Assembly: GCF_030690725.1 (NCBI RefSeq)
Contig: NZ_JAUYGD010000044.1
Span: 82,767-146,766 of the forward strand
Direction of reading: 5' to 3'
DNA length: 64,000 bases
Source: Pseudomonas sp.
Lineage (GTDB): Bacteria > Pseudomonadota > Gammaproteobacteria > Pseudomonadales > Pseudomonadaceae
Below, one piece after another: positions 49,954-59,219 of this stretch (positions within the stretch are counted from its first letter, which is position 1; each line of letters begins with the position of its first letter). The notes under the pieces were generated by a model that did no database searches, was not told where the DNA came from, and saw only the letters and a list, made by a program, of their open reading frames with translations. Both the position numbers and the translations under genes were made by a program.

Positions 49954-51183
49954 ATGCATTACCGTACCGACTACTGCGCCGCACAACTCAACGAAGCCCC
50001 GCAGGTGCTGCACCTGGGCGATTTGCGCCTGCACTACCAGGCCTACGCCTGCCGCAGCCATGACCCGCGTCCGCCCGTGTTACTGCTGGGCGGCGCATTC
50101 CAAAGTTTTCGCTCGTTTGCCGCCGAGGTCAGCGAGCTGCTCGGTGAGCACCCGGTGATCCTGCTCGACCTGCCCAGCCAGGGCGGCAACCTGCAACTGG
50201 TGCCCGACCTGAGCCTGGAGCAGCTGGCCGACCTGATCGCCGCCTTCGCCGAAGAACTCGACCTGCCGCCACTGATGCCCATCGGCCTGTCCTATGGTTC
50301 GGCTTTGGCCGCACTGTTTGCCGCACGCCATCCAACACGCTGCGCCCGCGTGCTGCTGGCCGGGATCACCGCCTTCGGCCGCCCCGGCGCACGCCTGCTG
50401 CTGGAAGAAGGCCTGGCGCTGCTGGCCGAAGGCCGTTGTGACGCATTTGCCCATGGTGCGCTGACCGGCCTGCTTAACCCTTTGCGCCTGGAACAGACCG
50501 GCGTAGCCCCAGTATTTCGCAAGGCATTGCTGCGGCAGATCCAGCGTCTGTCAGCCGCCGATATCGAGCGTTACCGACAGAACAGCCAGCGCCTGCTGAA
50601 TTTCCAGGGCTTTCACGCACACCCCAGCTGCCCGACCCTGGTGCTGGCCGGCGAATATGACCACTTCACCCAACCCTGGGAGCACGCACACTTTGCCGCT
50701 GCCTGCGCCCAGGCCAGTTGCGCGCTGATTCACAACGCCGACCACCTGGCGCAATTCGAACAACGCGACGCCTGCGCCAACCTGTACAACCCGTTTCTGC
50801 GCGGCGAAGCGTTGCCAAGCCGCAGCCCAGACAGCAGCCTGCTGGCCCAGCAGCAATTGCTGCAATTGGAAAAACGCCACGAGCCACGCCTGCAGCCCAG
50901 CCAGCGTCACGCGCGCCTGCAGCATGCCGAGGCCGGCGAATGGACGGTGGAGATCAGTGAACTGGGTTTCTTTGGCGGGCTGTTACGGGGCGATCTGCCA
51001 AATATGCGCGGCGTGCGCGGCTGGCAACTGCTGTGCAAGGACCTGCCCGCTCAGCCCCTGCTACCGCTACGGCAAGATCACAATGGCCTGGCCTTTGTCT
51101 TCCCGCACAGCGATCAGCAGGCCAGCCAGGCGCTGGCAAGCCAATTTCAAATGCAGCCGCTACCGGCAGCCGCCTGCGCCTAA
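49954..51183 (+). CDS. Alpha/beta-fold hydrolase with a C-terminal extension
   Basis: 409 residues from the ATG at 49954 (GGGA site 7 bases upstream); an earlier ATG at 49897 is inside the inverted repeat. The alpha/beta hydrolase domain (about 20-275) shows GGAFQSFRSF (oxyanion loop), VILLDLPSQGGN, the nucleophile elbow in GLSYGSALA, the acid in AGEYDHFTQP and the His in NADHLAQFE. The layout recalls RhlA-like acyltransferases, but that is not certain. The last 90 residues (AGEWTVEISELGFFGGLL, RQDHNGLAFVF) form a separate beta-rich part reminiscent of a PilZ domain, without the RxxxR motif. It overlaps the convergent methyltransferase by 4 bases. Confidence 0.82.
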   Translation: MHYRTDYCAAQLNEAPQVLHLGDLRLHYQAYACRSHDPRPPVLLLGGAFQSFRSFAAEVSELLGEHPVILLDLPSQGGNLQLVPDLSLEQLADLIAAFAEELDLPPLMPIGLSYGSALAALFAARHPTRCARVLLAGITAFGRPGARLLLEEGLALLAEGRCDAFAHGALTGLLNPLRLEQTGVAPVFRKALLRQIQRLSAADIERYRQNSQRLLNFQGFHAHPSCPTLVLAGEYDHFTQPWEHAHFAAACAQASCALIHNADHLAQFEQRDACANLYNPFLRGEALPSRSPDSSLLAQQQLLQLEKRHEPRLQPSQRHARLQHAEAGEWTVEISELGFFGGLLRGDLPNMRGVRGWQLLCKDLPAQPLLPLRQDHNGLAFVFPHSDQQASQALASQFQMQPLPAAACA

Positions 51184-52034
51184 ATTCGCGCCTCGATTAC
51201 CCGCACCAACCCCGCGCTGCGCGACGGCGCCAGGCCAAGCGATTGGGCCGTGCGACTCGGGTCGAACACCGCAACTTGGCTAAAGCCACATTTCTCAAAG
51301 CCCTGAACAATCGCCTGATCGTTGCGGTAGTGCAGCGGATAGCTGCCACGGGTCAGCCGGCCAATCAGACCAACGCCCCAACGTAGTTGGCGGTAACGCG
51401 GGTGCTCGCGCAGATCGGGGTACAGCTCAGTCAGGTAGGTGGCCTGGGGAAACTCACGCAGCTGCTCGGCCAAGCGCGTCCAGAACGACTCGATCAGCGC
51501 CAGCTCGAAGTAATTCACCAGCCCCTCGGTAATCACCACCACCGGCTTGCTGTGATCCAGCTCGGCAAATAACGCCGCCAGGCTTTTACTGCCCTCCTCG
51601 GCGAGAATATCCACCGCGCGCACCTGATGCTGACTGCCCAGCCAGCCTTCGGCATTCAGCAGCAGGCGCTTGCGCGCCGCCATCACCGGTAGGTCCGCCT
51701 CGATATAGCGCAACTGCGGATAACGCGCGGTAAAGCGCCGGCCGCGTGGCGACAGGCCGCAGGCAATCTCCACCACCTGACACACCCCGCCCTGCTCAAT
51801 CGCGGTAGTCAGCTGGGCATCAATCTGCAAATGCCGCTGCAGCAGAAACTGCTCGATATCCAGGCCGAACCCGACCCGCGCGCCCCAGGTGATCGGGCTG
51901 AGCAAACCATGCACAAAACGCCCAAAACCGGTGACAAAGGCCGCATCCGCCAGTTGATGGCGATACCAGATATAGCCGGTGTAATGGGCGCTGGGACTGA
52001 TATGAGCGCTGCTGACGCGGGCACGTTCAGGCAT
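51180..52034 (-). CDS. Class I SAM-dependent methyltransferase (LCM/PPM-like)
   Basis: 284 residues. The fold is that of the leucine-carboxyl methyltransferase group: VCQVVEIACGLSPRGRRFT (SAM-binding motif I), LRYIEADLPVMAARKRLLL (acidic loop) and PVVVITEGLVNYFE (motif with Glu/Gly). The substrate is unknown; bacterial relatives methylate carboxylates or small metabolites. Its stop overlaps the hydrolase stop region, and it diverges from the DNA glycosylase across 63 bp. Confidence 0.82.
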   Translation of the reverse strand: MPERARVSSAHISPSAHYTGYIWYRHQLADAAFVTGFGRFVHGLLSPITWGARVGFGLDIEQFLLQRHLQIDAQLTTAIEQGGVCQVVEIACGLSPRGRRFTARYPQLRYIEADLPVMAARKRLLLNAEGWLGSQHQVRAVDILAEEGSKSLAALFAELDHSKPVVVITEGLVNYFELALIESFWTRLAEQLREFPQATYLTELYPDLREHPRYRQLRWGVGLIGRLTRGSYPLHYRNDQAIVQGFEKCGFSQVAVFDPSRTAQSLGLAPSRSAGLVRVIEARI

Positions 52035-52097
52035 GGTTAAGACTCTTATTGTTATGATCGCCCCAGCCTATGCCCAGCCAAGCCACAACGACAGCGC

Positions 52098-52814
52098 ATG
52101 CCCAACGAACCCACCCTTAGTTTGCCCTGGCCCGAAGGCCGCGCATTGCCGGCCAGCTTCTTCGACCGCGACGCGCGTCAACTCGCCCGCGAGCTGCTCG
52201 GCAAGGTGATCCGCCATAAACAGGGCGAGCACTGGCTGAGCGCGCGCATTATCGAGACCGAGGCCTACTACCTGAGCGAGAAAGGCAGCCACGCCTCCCT
52301 CGGTTACACCCACAAACGCCGCGCGCTGTTTATGGATGGAGGGCACATCTATATGTATTACGCCCGCGGCGGCGACTCGCTGAACTTCAGCGCCCAAGGC
52401 CCGGGCAATGCAGTGCTGATCAAATCTGCCTATCCCTGGCAAGACACGCACAGCGGCGCAGAGGCCCTGGCGCAGATGCAGGCGAATAATCCCGACGCCC
52501 AGGGCAGGCCACGCAGCCGCGAAACCCTCTGTGCCGGGCAAACCCTGCTGTGCAAAGCCTTGGGCCTAAAAGTGCCAGACTGGGACGCGCAGGCCTTCGA
52601 CGAACAGCGCCTGTTTGTCGAAGACCTCGGCGAACGCCCAGAGCAGATCGTGCAGTGCGCACGCCTGGGCATCCCCCACGGCCGCGACGAGCAACTGCCT
52701 TACCGTTTTGTCGACGCGGCCTTTGCCCGCCACTGCACCCGCAACCCGTTACGGCGCGGCCAGCTGGCCGGCCAGGACTATCACCTGCTAACCCCCATGG
52801 ATGATCACCAATGA
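52098..52814 (+). CDS. DNA-3-methyladenine glycosylase, Aag/Mpg type
   Basis: 238 residues of the alkyladenine DNA glycosylase fold (PF02245). It removes 3-methyladenine, hypoxanthine and other alkylated bases in base excision repair. ARELLGKVIRHK, the catalytic Glu in ARIIETEAYYL, RALFMDGGHIYMYYARG and GPGNAVLIKSAYP match. This is not the Tag or AlkA type. Its stop overlaps the next start by 4 bases (ATGA). Confidence 0.92.
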   Translation: MPNEPTLSLPWPEGRALPASFFDRDARQLARELLGKVIRHKQGEHWLSARIIETEAYYLSEKGSHASLGYTHKRRALFMDGGHIYMYYARGGDSLNFSAQGPGNAVLIKSAYPWQDTHSGAEALAQMQANNPDAQGRPRSRETLCAGQTLLCKALGLKVPDWDAQAFDEQRLFVEDLGERPEQIVQCARLGIPHGRDEQLPYRFVDAAFARHCTRNPLRRGQLAGQDYHLLTPMDDHQ

Positions 52815-54127
52815 GCCAATGGTTCGACACCCTGACCCTCTGGCTAAGCGCCAACCCTGAATGGCTGGGCCTGGCGATTTTCTTGCTGGCTTGCGGCGAG
52901 TGCCTGGCGATTGTTGGCCTTCTCGTACCCGGCACCGTGCTGCTGTTCGCCGTCGCAGCGTTAGCCGGTAACGGCGCGCTGGGCCTGGGGGAAACCCTGC
53001 TGCTGGCGTTTTGCGGCGGGTTGCTGGGCGATTGCCTGTCCTATGCACTGGGGCGCTACTTTCATCAGGACATCGGCCGCCTGCCGGTGCTGCGTAGTCA
53101 CCCGCAATGGCTGAACAGCGCCCATGGTTACTTTGTGCGTTACGGCGTCGCCAGCCTGCTGGTCGGACGTTTTATCGGCCCACTGCGGCCCATGTTGCCG
53201 ATGGTCGCTGGCATGTTCGACATGCCCTTCGTGCGCTTTTTTCTCGTCAGCCTACTGGCCGGTGTCGGCTGGTCCATCGCCTATATGCTGCCCGGCTGGG
53301 CTACTGGCGCCGCCATGCGCCTGCCGCTGCCGGACGGTTTCTGGCCACAGGCCGGGGGGATTGCTGCTGGAGTGGCACTGGTGGTGGGCATCAGCGTGCA
53401 AGGCAGCCTGCGTGAGCAACGGCACACCAGCCTGCTGACGGCGGCGGCAAGCCTGATCCTGCTGATTGGCCTAATGCTTAGCTGGCCGCACCTGAGCCAG
53501 CTCGACCAGGGCCTGCTGACCTTGGTGCAGGAGCATCGCAGCCCGGCGCTGGACACCCTGATGGTGCTGACTACCCGCCTCGGCGATATGCACACGCAAC
53601 TGGCCGCCGCCGTGCTGCTGTGCCTGATTCTGCTGGCGACCCGACAATGGCGCACGCTCTGCCTGGCGCTTGGCACCCTGCTCGGCACTGCCCTGGCCAA
53701 CACTGCACTCAAGGCGTTTTTCGCCCGCAGCCGCCCCGATGTACTGCTGGAGCCACTGGGCAGTTTCAGCTTTCCCAGTGGGCACAGCTCGGCGGCTTTC
53801 GCTTTCTGTCTGCTGCTTGGGGTACTGGCCGGGCGCGGGCAACCGCCCCGTATGCGCCTGACCTGGCTGCTGCTGGCCAGCCTACCGGCCGCCGCAATTG
53901 CCGGCTCACGAATTTATCTGGGGGTGCATTGGCCCAGCGACATTATCGCCGGCGCCGTGCTGGCTGCCTGTTTCTGCGCGCTGAGCCTGGCCCTGGTGCA
54001 ATGGCGCACGCCACTGCCGGCTTTGTCGGGGAAAGTCTGGTGGTTGTTGTTGCCAGCGGTTCTCGCCCTGCTCGGCGGCATCACCACCTGGCAGTATTCC
54101 GCCGGGGTGTTGCTGTACCGCTACTGA
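52811..54127 (+). CDS. DedA-PAP2 fusion membrane protein
   Basis: 438 residues with about 11 membrane segments. Residues 1-195 are a DedA/SNARE-associated domain (GECLAIVGLLVPGTVLLF, GRFIGPLRPMLPMVAGM). Residues 215-435 are a PAP2 phosphatase with all three motifs: KAFFARSRPD, PSGHSSAAF and SRIYLGVHWPSD. The PAP2 part should remove phosphates from lipids such as undecaprenyl-PP or phosphatidate, while DedA proteins of this type flip polyprenyl phosphate. The join suggests flip and dephosphorylation in one protein; that is inference. It overlaps the glycosylase by 4 bases and the convergent LON gene by 7. Confidence 0.9.
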   Translation: MSQWFDTLTLWLSANPEWLGLAIFLLACGECLAIVGLLVPGTVLLFAVAALAGNGALGLGETLLLAFCGGLLGDCLSYALGRYFHQDIGRLPVLRSHPQWLNSAHGYFVRYGVASLLVGRFIGPLRPMLPMVAGMFDMPFVRFFLVSLLAGVGWSIAYMLPGWATGAAMRLPLPDGFWPQAGGIAAGVALVVGISVQGSLREQRHTSLLTAAASLILLIGLMLSWPHLSQLDQGLLTLVQEHRSPALDTLMVLTTRLGDMHTQLAAAVLLCLILLATRQWRTLCLALGTLLGTALANTALKAFFARSRPDVLLEPLGSFSFPSGHSSAAFAFCLLLGVLAGRGQPPRMRLTWLLLASLPAAAIAGSRIYLGVHWPSDIIAGAVLAACFCALSLALVQWRTPLPALSGKVWWLLLPAVLALLGGITTWQYSAGVLLYRY

Positions 54128-54708
54128 CGCTCGCCCTGCAGCAGTTCCAGCAGTTGTTGCAGCAGCTCCAGACGCAGCTGCACTTCAGGCGTTTCGAGCA
54201 ATTGCAGCTTCTGCTCGGCGTCCAGCGGCAACAGATAAGCCAGCTGATTGGCCAATGCTTCCTGGCCCGCCGGCGCACTCGCCATACCCAACGATGCCAC
54301 CAGCGGGTGGGCACTCAACGCGCCGAGCAGAGCAGCCAAGTCGGCATGCTCAGCGCCTAGAGGCTGATCGATTTGCTCGTCCAGCCACTCGACCTCGGCC
54401 AGGGTCAGTTGATCGGGCAAGACCTGGGCGCGCTGCACGCGAAAGCGTCGACCGCCCTCGACGCGAATGCCCAGCAGGCCATTGGGCCGCTGCTGGAAAT
54501 CACGGATCAACGCCTCGCAACCTATCGCCGAGAATTGCCCCGCCGCCTCACCCACTTCAGCGCCGTCGATAATGCAGACCACACCAAAGCCTTGGCCCTG
54601 CTTCATGCAGCGACTGATCATATCCAGGTAACGCGCTTCGAATATCTGCAAGTCGAGCATGCAGCCGGGGAACAGCACGGTATTGAGGGGAAATAGCGGT
54701 AAGGTCAC
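54121..54708 (-). CDS. LON peptidase substrate-binding domain protein
   Basis: 195 residues from a GTG at 54708, with AAGGAGG 5 bases upstream, an excellent site. The single LON N-terminal domain opens VTLPLFPLNTVLFPGCMLDLQIFEARYL. No ATPase or protease part follows. Such stand-alone LON-N proteins are cytoplasmic, with unknown function. It trails lrgB by 10 bases, so it is probably the third gene of lrgA-lrgB. Confidence 0.9.
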   Translation of the reverse strand: MTLPLFPLNTVLFPGCMLDLQIFEARYLDMISRCMKQGQGFGVVCIIDGAEVGEAAGQFSAIGCEALIRDFQQRPNGLLGIRVEGGRRFRVQRAQVLPDQLTLAEVEWLDEQIDQPLGAEHADLAALLGALSAHPLVASLGMASAPAGQEALANQLAYLLPLDAEQKLQLLETPEVQLRLELLQQLLELLQGERQ

Positions 54709-54718
54709 AGATGCCTCC

Positions 54719-55435
54719 TTATAGCCACAACAGAATAGCCAGCGGCAGCAGCACGGCGGTGAACACACCCATCAGGCTCATCGCCAGGGCAGAAAACGCG
54801 CCGCACTCCTCACCTTCCTGCAGCGCTCGCGCAGTGCCGACGGCATGCGCCGTCAGGCCCAATGCCATGCCCAGTGCGGCCGGATGCTGCACACCACAGC
54901 GTTTGAGCAACGCCGGGCCGACGATGGCGCCAATGATCCCGGTGATCATCACGAACACTGCCGCCAGGGCGGCAATCCCGCCAATCTGATTGGCCACCAG
55001 CATGGCAATCGGCGAGGTCACCGACTTGGGCGCCATGCTCATCAGCATGATCTGCTCGGCACCGAAGGCCCAAGCCAGGGTAATGCCCAGCACGGTGGCA
55101 ACCACACCGGCCACCAGCAGGGTGATCAGCGTCGGCCAGAACAGCTGGCGAATGCGCCGCAGATTGAGAAACAGCGGCACCGCCAGCGCCACCGTGGTCG
55201 GCCCGAGGAACAGCGTCAGCGCCGCCGCGCTGTCCTTGTACTCGGCAAAGGTCAGGCCGCAGGCCAGCAGAATGCCGATCACCGCAAGCATCGACACCAG
55301 CACCGGCTGCAGAAACACCCAGCGGGTTTTCTCATAGGCAGCAATCGCCAACTGGTAGGCACCGAGGGTGATGCCCACGCCAAACAGCGGATGATGGATC
55401 AGCGCTTGCCAGGCGGCGTGCCATTCCAGAGTCAT
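54719..55435 (-). CDS. lrgB: LrgB-family protein (CidB/LrgB)
   Basis: 238 residues with about seven membrane segments. SMAPKSVTSPIAML and GVQHPAALGMALGLTAHAVGTARALQ are the strongest LrgB signatures. LrgAB/CidAB modulate murein hydrolase activity, and in plants and some bacteria the pair carries glycolate or pyruvate. It overlaps lrgA by 4 bases (ATGA). Confidence 0.94.
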   Translation of the reverse strand: MTLEWHAAWQALIHHPLFGVGITLGAYQLAIAAYEKTRWVFLQPVLVSMLAVIGILLACGLTFAEYKDSAAALTLFLGPTTVALAVPLFLNLRRIRQLFWPTLITLLVAGVVATVLGITLAWAFGAEQIMLMSMAPKSVTSPIAMLVANQIGGIAALAAVFVMITGIIGAIVGPALLKRCGVQHPAALGMALGLTAHAVGTARALQEGEECGAFSALAMSLMGVFTAVLLPLAILLWL

Positions 55436-55791
55436 GCGTCCTCCCGGCGTTGCTGACGGTCAATCAGCTTCTGCATCAGCCAGCCGGCAAACACGATGGA
55501 GATCAGCAGCGACAGCAACAACGCTCCGGCAATCGCCCAGAAGTCGGCAAAGATATCCTCGGCGTAAGCCATCACCCCCACCGCCGGCGGCACCAGCAGC
55601 AGCGGCAGGTATTTCAGCAGGCTAGTAGAGGCCAGGTGCAGTGGCTCGCCCACCTCGCCACGCAGCAGCAGAAAGCCAAACAGCAGCAGCATGCCGATGA
55701 TCGGGCCCGGCAGTATCGGGATCAGCAGGACATTCAGCGCAGTGCCGAGCAATTGGCACAGCACCAGCCAGGAAAGGCCGCGTAGCAGCAT
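55432..55791 (-). CDS. lrgA: LrgA-family holin-like protein (CidA/LrgA)
   Basis: 119 residues from the ATG at 55791; a GGAG lies 9 bases upstream, and the upstream open stretch is not coding. Four membrane segments and PGPIIGMLLLFGFLLLRGEV followed by LLFVPPAVGVM-like LLLVPPAVGVMAYAE match LrgA. Coupled to lrgB by overlap. The name pair lrgAB or cidAB cannot be told apart from sequence. Confidence 0.92.
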   Translation of the reverse strand: MLLRGLSWLVLCQLLGTALNVLLIPILPGPIIGMLLLFGFLLLRGEVGEPLHLASTSLLKYLPLLLVPPAVGVMAYAEDIFADFWAIAGALLLSLLISIVFAGWLMQKLIDRQQRREDA

Positions 55792-56009
55792 GACGGGTAA
55801 TCTCCGAATCGTATAACCCCAGACGCAGTGCCGCGCATTATAAGCAGAAGCGCCCGGCAAGGGCCGGTTTACAGCGGTTGCGTGGCAACGGCGTAACGAT
55901 AACGACGCGTACACGAGGCACTTGACCCTGCGGCAAACCCATGATGATCTTAGGGCAGAAGGATTTACGCCCCCAAAAAAAACAACACTTGCGTCTTCAA
56001 GGAGAAACC

Positions 56010-56465
56010 ATGACATCAGTACCCGCCGCCGAATTGCCCAGCTATATCGGTAAAGAACTCGGCCGCTCCGAATGGCTGACTATCGACCAGGAACGTATCA
56101 ACCAGTTCGCCGAATGCACCGGCGACCATCAGTTCATCCACGTTGATCCGGAAAAAGCCAAGCTCACCCCGTTTGGCAGCACCATCGCCCACGGTTTCCT
56201 CTCGCTGTCGCTGGTGCCCAAGCTGATGGAAGGCATCATGATCATGCCTAAAGGGCTGAAGATGGCCGTCAACTATGGCCTGGATAGCGTGCGCTTTATC
56301 CAGCCGGTGAAGGTCAACTCCAAAGTCCGCCTGGTGGTCAGCCTGACCGACGCCCACGAGAAGAATCCTGGCCAATGGCTGCTCAAGGCCAAAGTCGTGC
56401 TGGAGATTGAAGGCTCGGAAAAACCTGCTTATATCGCCGAACCGCTGACGCTCTGCTTCGTCTAA
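56010..56465 (+). CDS. MaoC-family (R)-hydratase
   Basis: 151 residues from the ATG at 56010, which has AAGGAG 6 bases upstream; the earlier ATG at 55941 lacks such a site. A single hot-dog domain carries the catalytic dyad in ECTGDHQFIHVDPEKAK (Asp and His) followed by FGSTIAHGFLSLSL, the hallmark of (R)-specific enoyl-CoA hydratases such as PhaJ. It may feed beta-oxidation intermediates. It is a single-gene unit with its own terminator. Confidence 0.9.
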   Translation: MTSVPAAELPSYIGKELGRSEWLTIDQERINQFAECTGDHQFIHVDPEKAKLTPFGSTIAHGFLSLSLVPKLMEGIMIMPKGLKMAVNYGLDSVRFIQPVKVNSKVRLVVSLTDAHEKNPGQWLLKAKVVLEIEGSEKPAYIAEPLTLCFV

Positions 56466-56481
56466 GCGCAGCCGCCGGACC

Positions 56482-56520
56482 AAGGCGCACAGGCATTTGC
56501 CGGTGCGCCTTTTCTATTTT
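56482..56520 (+). terminator. Terminator after the MaoC gene
   Basis: AAGGCGCAC-A-GGC pairs with GCC-G-GTGCGCCTT around a 4-base loop; TTTCTATTTTT follows. It separates the MaoC gene from the MORN-repeat gene. Confidence 0.88.
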
Positions 56521-56605
56521 TATATGCCTGCCGGTGCGCTCAATCACGGCACTTCGAGCGCTTTAAGGCATACTCGGCAACGACCTTACAGCCTGGATTT
56601 TTTGC

Positions 56606-58333
56606 ATGCGCCCTCTCTCCCTCCTGGCCCCCCTGAGCCTCGCTCTACTACTGACTGCCTGCGGCGATGGCGAACCCTTATTGCCAGCGGATGCCGTGCT
56701 GCCCGATGGCGGGCGCTACCGGGGCGAGGTGATCGACGGCCTGCTGCAAGGCCCCGGCCGCCTGGATTACAGCGACGGCAGCTACTACCAGGGGCAATTC
56801 AAGGACGGCCAGTTCAACGGCCCCGGCGAATGGCGCAGCAAGCACGGCGAGTTCTACAGCGGCGCGTTTCAGGACGGCGATTTCCATGGCCAGGGCAGCC
56901 TCACCTACAGCGATGGCAGCCGCTACGAAGGCGGCTTTGCCAACGGTATGCCCAGCGGCGAAGGCCACCTGAAAGGCAGCCAACTGGAATACCGCGGCGA
57001 ATTCAGCAAGGGTCAGTACAGCGGCCTGGGCAAGCTGCAGTGGAGCAACGGTGCCAGCTTCCAGGGCCAGTTTAAAAAAGGCGAACCCGACGGCCAGGGC
57101 GTGCTCACAGACACCGAAGGCAATGAATACACCGGCACCTTCGACAACAGCCAACTCAATGGCCAGGGCAGTTTCAAGAACCTCGGCGGCGACCTTTACA
57201 GCGGCCAGTTCCGCGACAATCAGTTCCACGGCAAGGGCCGCTATCAGAGCGCCGATGGCGAAGTCTGGAGCGGGCGCTTCGTCCATGGCAGCCTCACCGG
57301 CAAAGGCGAATTCAAGGGCAGCGACGGCAGCCATTACGCCGGCCAATTCAACGACTGGAGCTACCACGGCGAGGGCCGCCTGAGCCTGGCCGACGGCAGC
57401 GTCTATCAAGGCAACTTTGCCTACGGTAAATACCAGGGCACCGGCAGCCTGACTCTGGTCGATGGCAGCCAGCAAAGCGGCACTTGGCAGAACGGCCGGC
57501 TGATTCGTGACGCCCAAGGCAAGGCCATACCCGACGCCCTGGCCACCGGCCTGCTGGAACAAGGCAGGCTGCTGGATGCCGCCATCGCCAAGCTGCCTGC
57601 CTCGACGCCAGCCATCGAGCTGTACGCCCTGACCCTGGCCGGCGATGGCAAGCAAAGCGTGTTTATGCGCGAGGCCGATTATGTCGGCAACCTGCTGCAG
57701 GAGCGCTTCGCCGCCCACGGTCTGATCACCCTGGTCAATCACCGCGACCATCTGGCGGATCGCCCGCTGGCCACCAGCGCCAGCCTCGGTCGCAGCGTCC
57801 AGGCCCTGGCCGAGCGCAGCGGCAAGGAAGACCTGATCTTTATCTACCTAACCAGCCACGGCTCCGCCAAACATGAACTGAACCTCGACCAGCCGCGCCT
57901 GCAGCTCGACGACCTCCCCGCCAGCGAACTGGCAGCCCTGCTCGAACCGTTGAAAGATCGGCACAAGGTGCTGGTGATCTCGGCCTGCTACTCCGGCGGC
58001 TTTATCCCCAAGTTGCAAGATGACAAGACCCTGGTGATCACCGCCGCACGGGCCGACCGGGTGTCCTTCGGCTGTTCGGAGGAGAACGACTTCACCTACT
58101 TCGGCCGCGCCCTGTTTGCCGAGGCCCTGCAACAGACCGACGACCTGCAGCGTGCCTTCAAGCTGGCCCAGGCCAGCGTCGCCGAACGCGAAAAGGCCGA
58201 CGGTTTCGAACCTTCAGAACCGCAAATCTGGCCCGCCAAAGCGGTGCTCGCACAGTGGCGCAAGCTGCGCGAGCAACAGGCCGAGCGCGCCCTGAACAAT
58301 GCACTTGAAGCGCAATCTGCGGTCAACCCATAA
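56606..58333 (+). CDS. MORN-repeat lipoprotein with C13/caspase-like peptidase domain
   Basis: 575 residues. A lipobox LLLTAC (Cys 19) is followed by 11-12 MORN repeats of 23 residues (about 35-300), unit type G-x-x-Y-x-G-x-F-x-x-G-x-x-x-G-x-G. Residues 335-535 form a peptidase of the C13/caspase clan: [16 protein letters not shown], the His in [12 protein letters not shown] (H418), and the Cys in [12 protein letters not shown] (C461). Both catalytic residues are kept. Being a lipoprotein, it should act in the envelope. The MORN part may bind lipid or protein and position the peptidase. No substrate is known. Confidence 0.88.
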   Translation: MRPLSLLAPLSLALLLTACGDGEPLLPADAVLPDGGRYRGEVIDGLLQGPGRLDYSDGSYYQGQFKDGQFNGPGEWRSKHGEFYSGAFQDGDFHGQGSLTYSDGSRYEGGFANGMPSGEGHLKGSQLEYRGEFSKGQYSGLGKLQWSNGASFQGQFKKGEPDGQGVLTDTEGNEYTGTFDNSQLNGQGSFKNLGGDLYSGQFRDNQFHGKGRYQSADGEVWSGRFVHGSLTGKGEFKGSDGSHYAGQFNDWSYHGEGRLSLADGSVYQGNFAYGKYQGTGSLTLVDGSQQSGTWQNGRLIRDAQGKAIPDALATGLLEQGRLLDAAIAKLPASTPAIELYALTLAGDGKQSVFMREADYVGNLLQERFAAHGLITLVNHRDHLADRPLATSASLGRSVQALAERSGKEDLIFIYLTSHGSAKHELNLDQPRLQLDDLPASELAALLEPLKDRHKVLVISACYSGGFIPKLQDDKTLVITAARADRVSFGCSEENDFTYFGRALFAEALQQTDDLQRAFKLAQASVAEREKADGFEPSEPQIWPAKAVLAQWRKLREQQAERALNNALEAQSAVNP

Positions 58334-58394
58334 CAGCCATGCGCGACACCAACGGCCTGATAAGCTGATTGATATCAGCGGAGAACTTCACACT

Positions 58395-59036
58395 ATGTAT
58401 TTGACGCCCCAGCACATCCTTCTCGCAGGCGCCACCGGACTGACCGGCGAGCACCTGCTGGACCGTCTGCTGAACGAGCCCACGGTCGCTCGCGTGCTGG
58501 CCCCCAGCCGCCGCCCGCTGGCAGCGCATGCGCACCTGGAAAATCCGCAAGGCGAACTGCTGGCCCTGCTGCCGCAACTGAGCGGCAAGGTCGATACCGC
58601 CTTCTGCTGCCTGGGCAGCACCATCAAACAAGCCGGCTCGCCAGAGGCCTTCCGCGCGGTCGACCATGACCTGGTGATCGCCTTCGCCGAACGCGCCCGC
58701 TCCCTCGGCGCACGCCACCTGCTGGTGATCAGCGCCCTCGGCGCGGACGCCAACTCGACAGTGTTCTACAACAAGGTCAAAGGCGAAATGGAACAGGCCC
58801 TGCGCGCGCAGGATTGGCCGCAGCTGACCATCGCCCGCCCTTCCCTGCTGCTCGGCGCACGTCAGGAATTTCGCCTCGGCGAGCGTCTGGCCGCGCCCTT
58901 TATGCGCTGGCTGCCGGGCAAATACCGTGGCATCGAAGCCACCGTACTGGCCCGCGCACTGTGGCGCCTGGCGCTGGAAGAAGATGCCGGCACTCGGGTG
59001 ATCGAATCGGACCAACTGCGCCGTCTCGGTCGCTAA
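58395..59036 (+). CDS. NAD(P)-binding oxidoreductase, atypical SDR (HTATIP2-like)
   Basis: 213 residues from the ATG at 58395; the longer frame from 58299 overlaps the previous gene. A Rossmann motif [15 protein letters not shown] opens the protein, followed by [19 protein letters not shown]-like [26 protein letters not shown] and [14 protein letters not shown]. This pattern is the HTATIP2/TIP30-like group of atypical SDRs. Substrate unknown. The dispersed repeat copy B starts directly after its stop codon. Confidence 0.87.
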   Translation: MYLTPQHILLAGATGLTGEHLLDRLLNEPTVARVLAPSRRPLAAHAHLENPQGELLALLPQLSGKVDTAFCCLGSTIKQAGSPEAFRAVDHDLVIAFAERARSLGARHLLVISALGADANSTVFYNKVKGEMEQALRAQDWPQLTIARPSLLLGARQEFRLGERLAAPFMRWLPGKYRGIEATVLARALWRLALEEDAGTRVIESDQLRRLGR

Positions 59037-59203
59037 GAACCTGTTCAAAGTCTGCTGCGCGTCGGCCCTGCTGCGTTAAAAACAGGCTCGGAATGCTCAT
59101 TTACAACCAGTAAACTCTGCTTCCTCGCCGCTTTGACCAGCCGAAGGCTGTTACTGGCGTAGCGCCTTGCATGGCTCTAGCTCGCGAGACTTTGAACCGG
59201 CTC
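59037..59203. repeat. Dispersed repeat, copy B
   Basis: About 167 bp from GAACCTGTTCAAAGTC to GACTTTGAACCGGCTC, an imperfect inverted pair. It shares the core of copy A (GCTGCGTTAAAAAC, CTCGGAATGCTCAT, CTTCCTCGC, GGCTCTAGCTCGCGA) but carries about 25 extra bases after CTCGCC. Its first base follows the stop of the oxidoreductase gene; it ends 16 bases before the ATG at 59220. Confidence 0.82.
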
Positions 59204-59219
59204 TAACGGAAGCCCCCCT

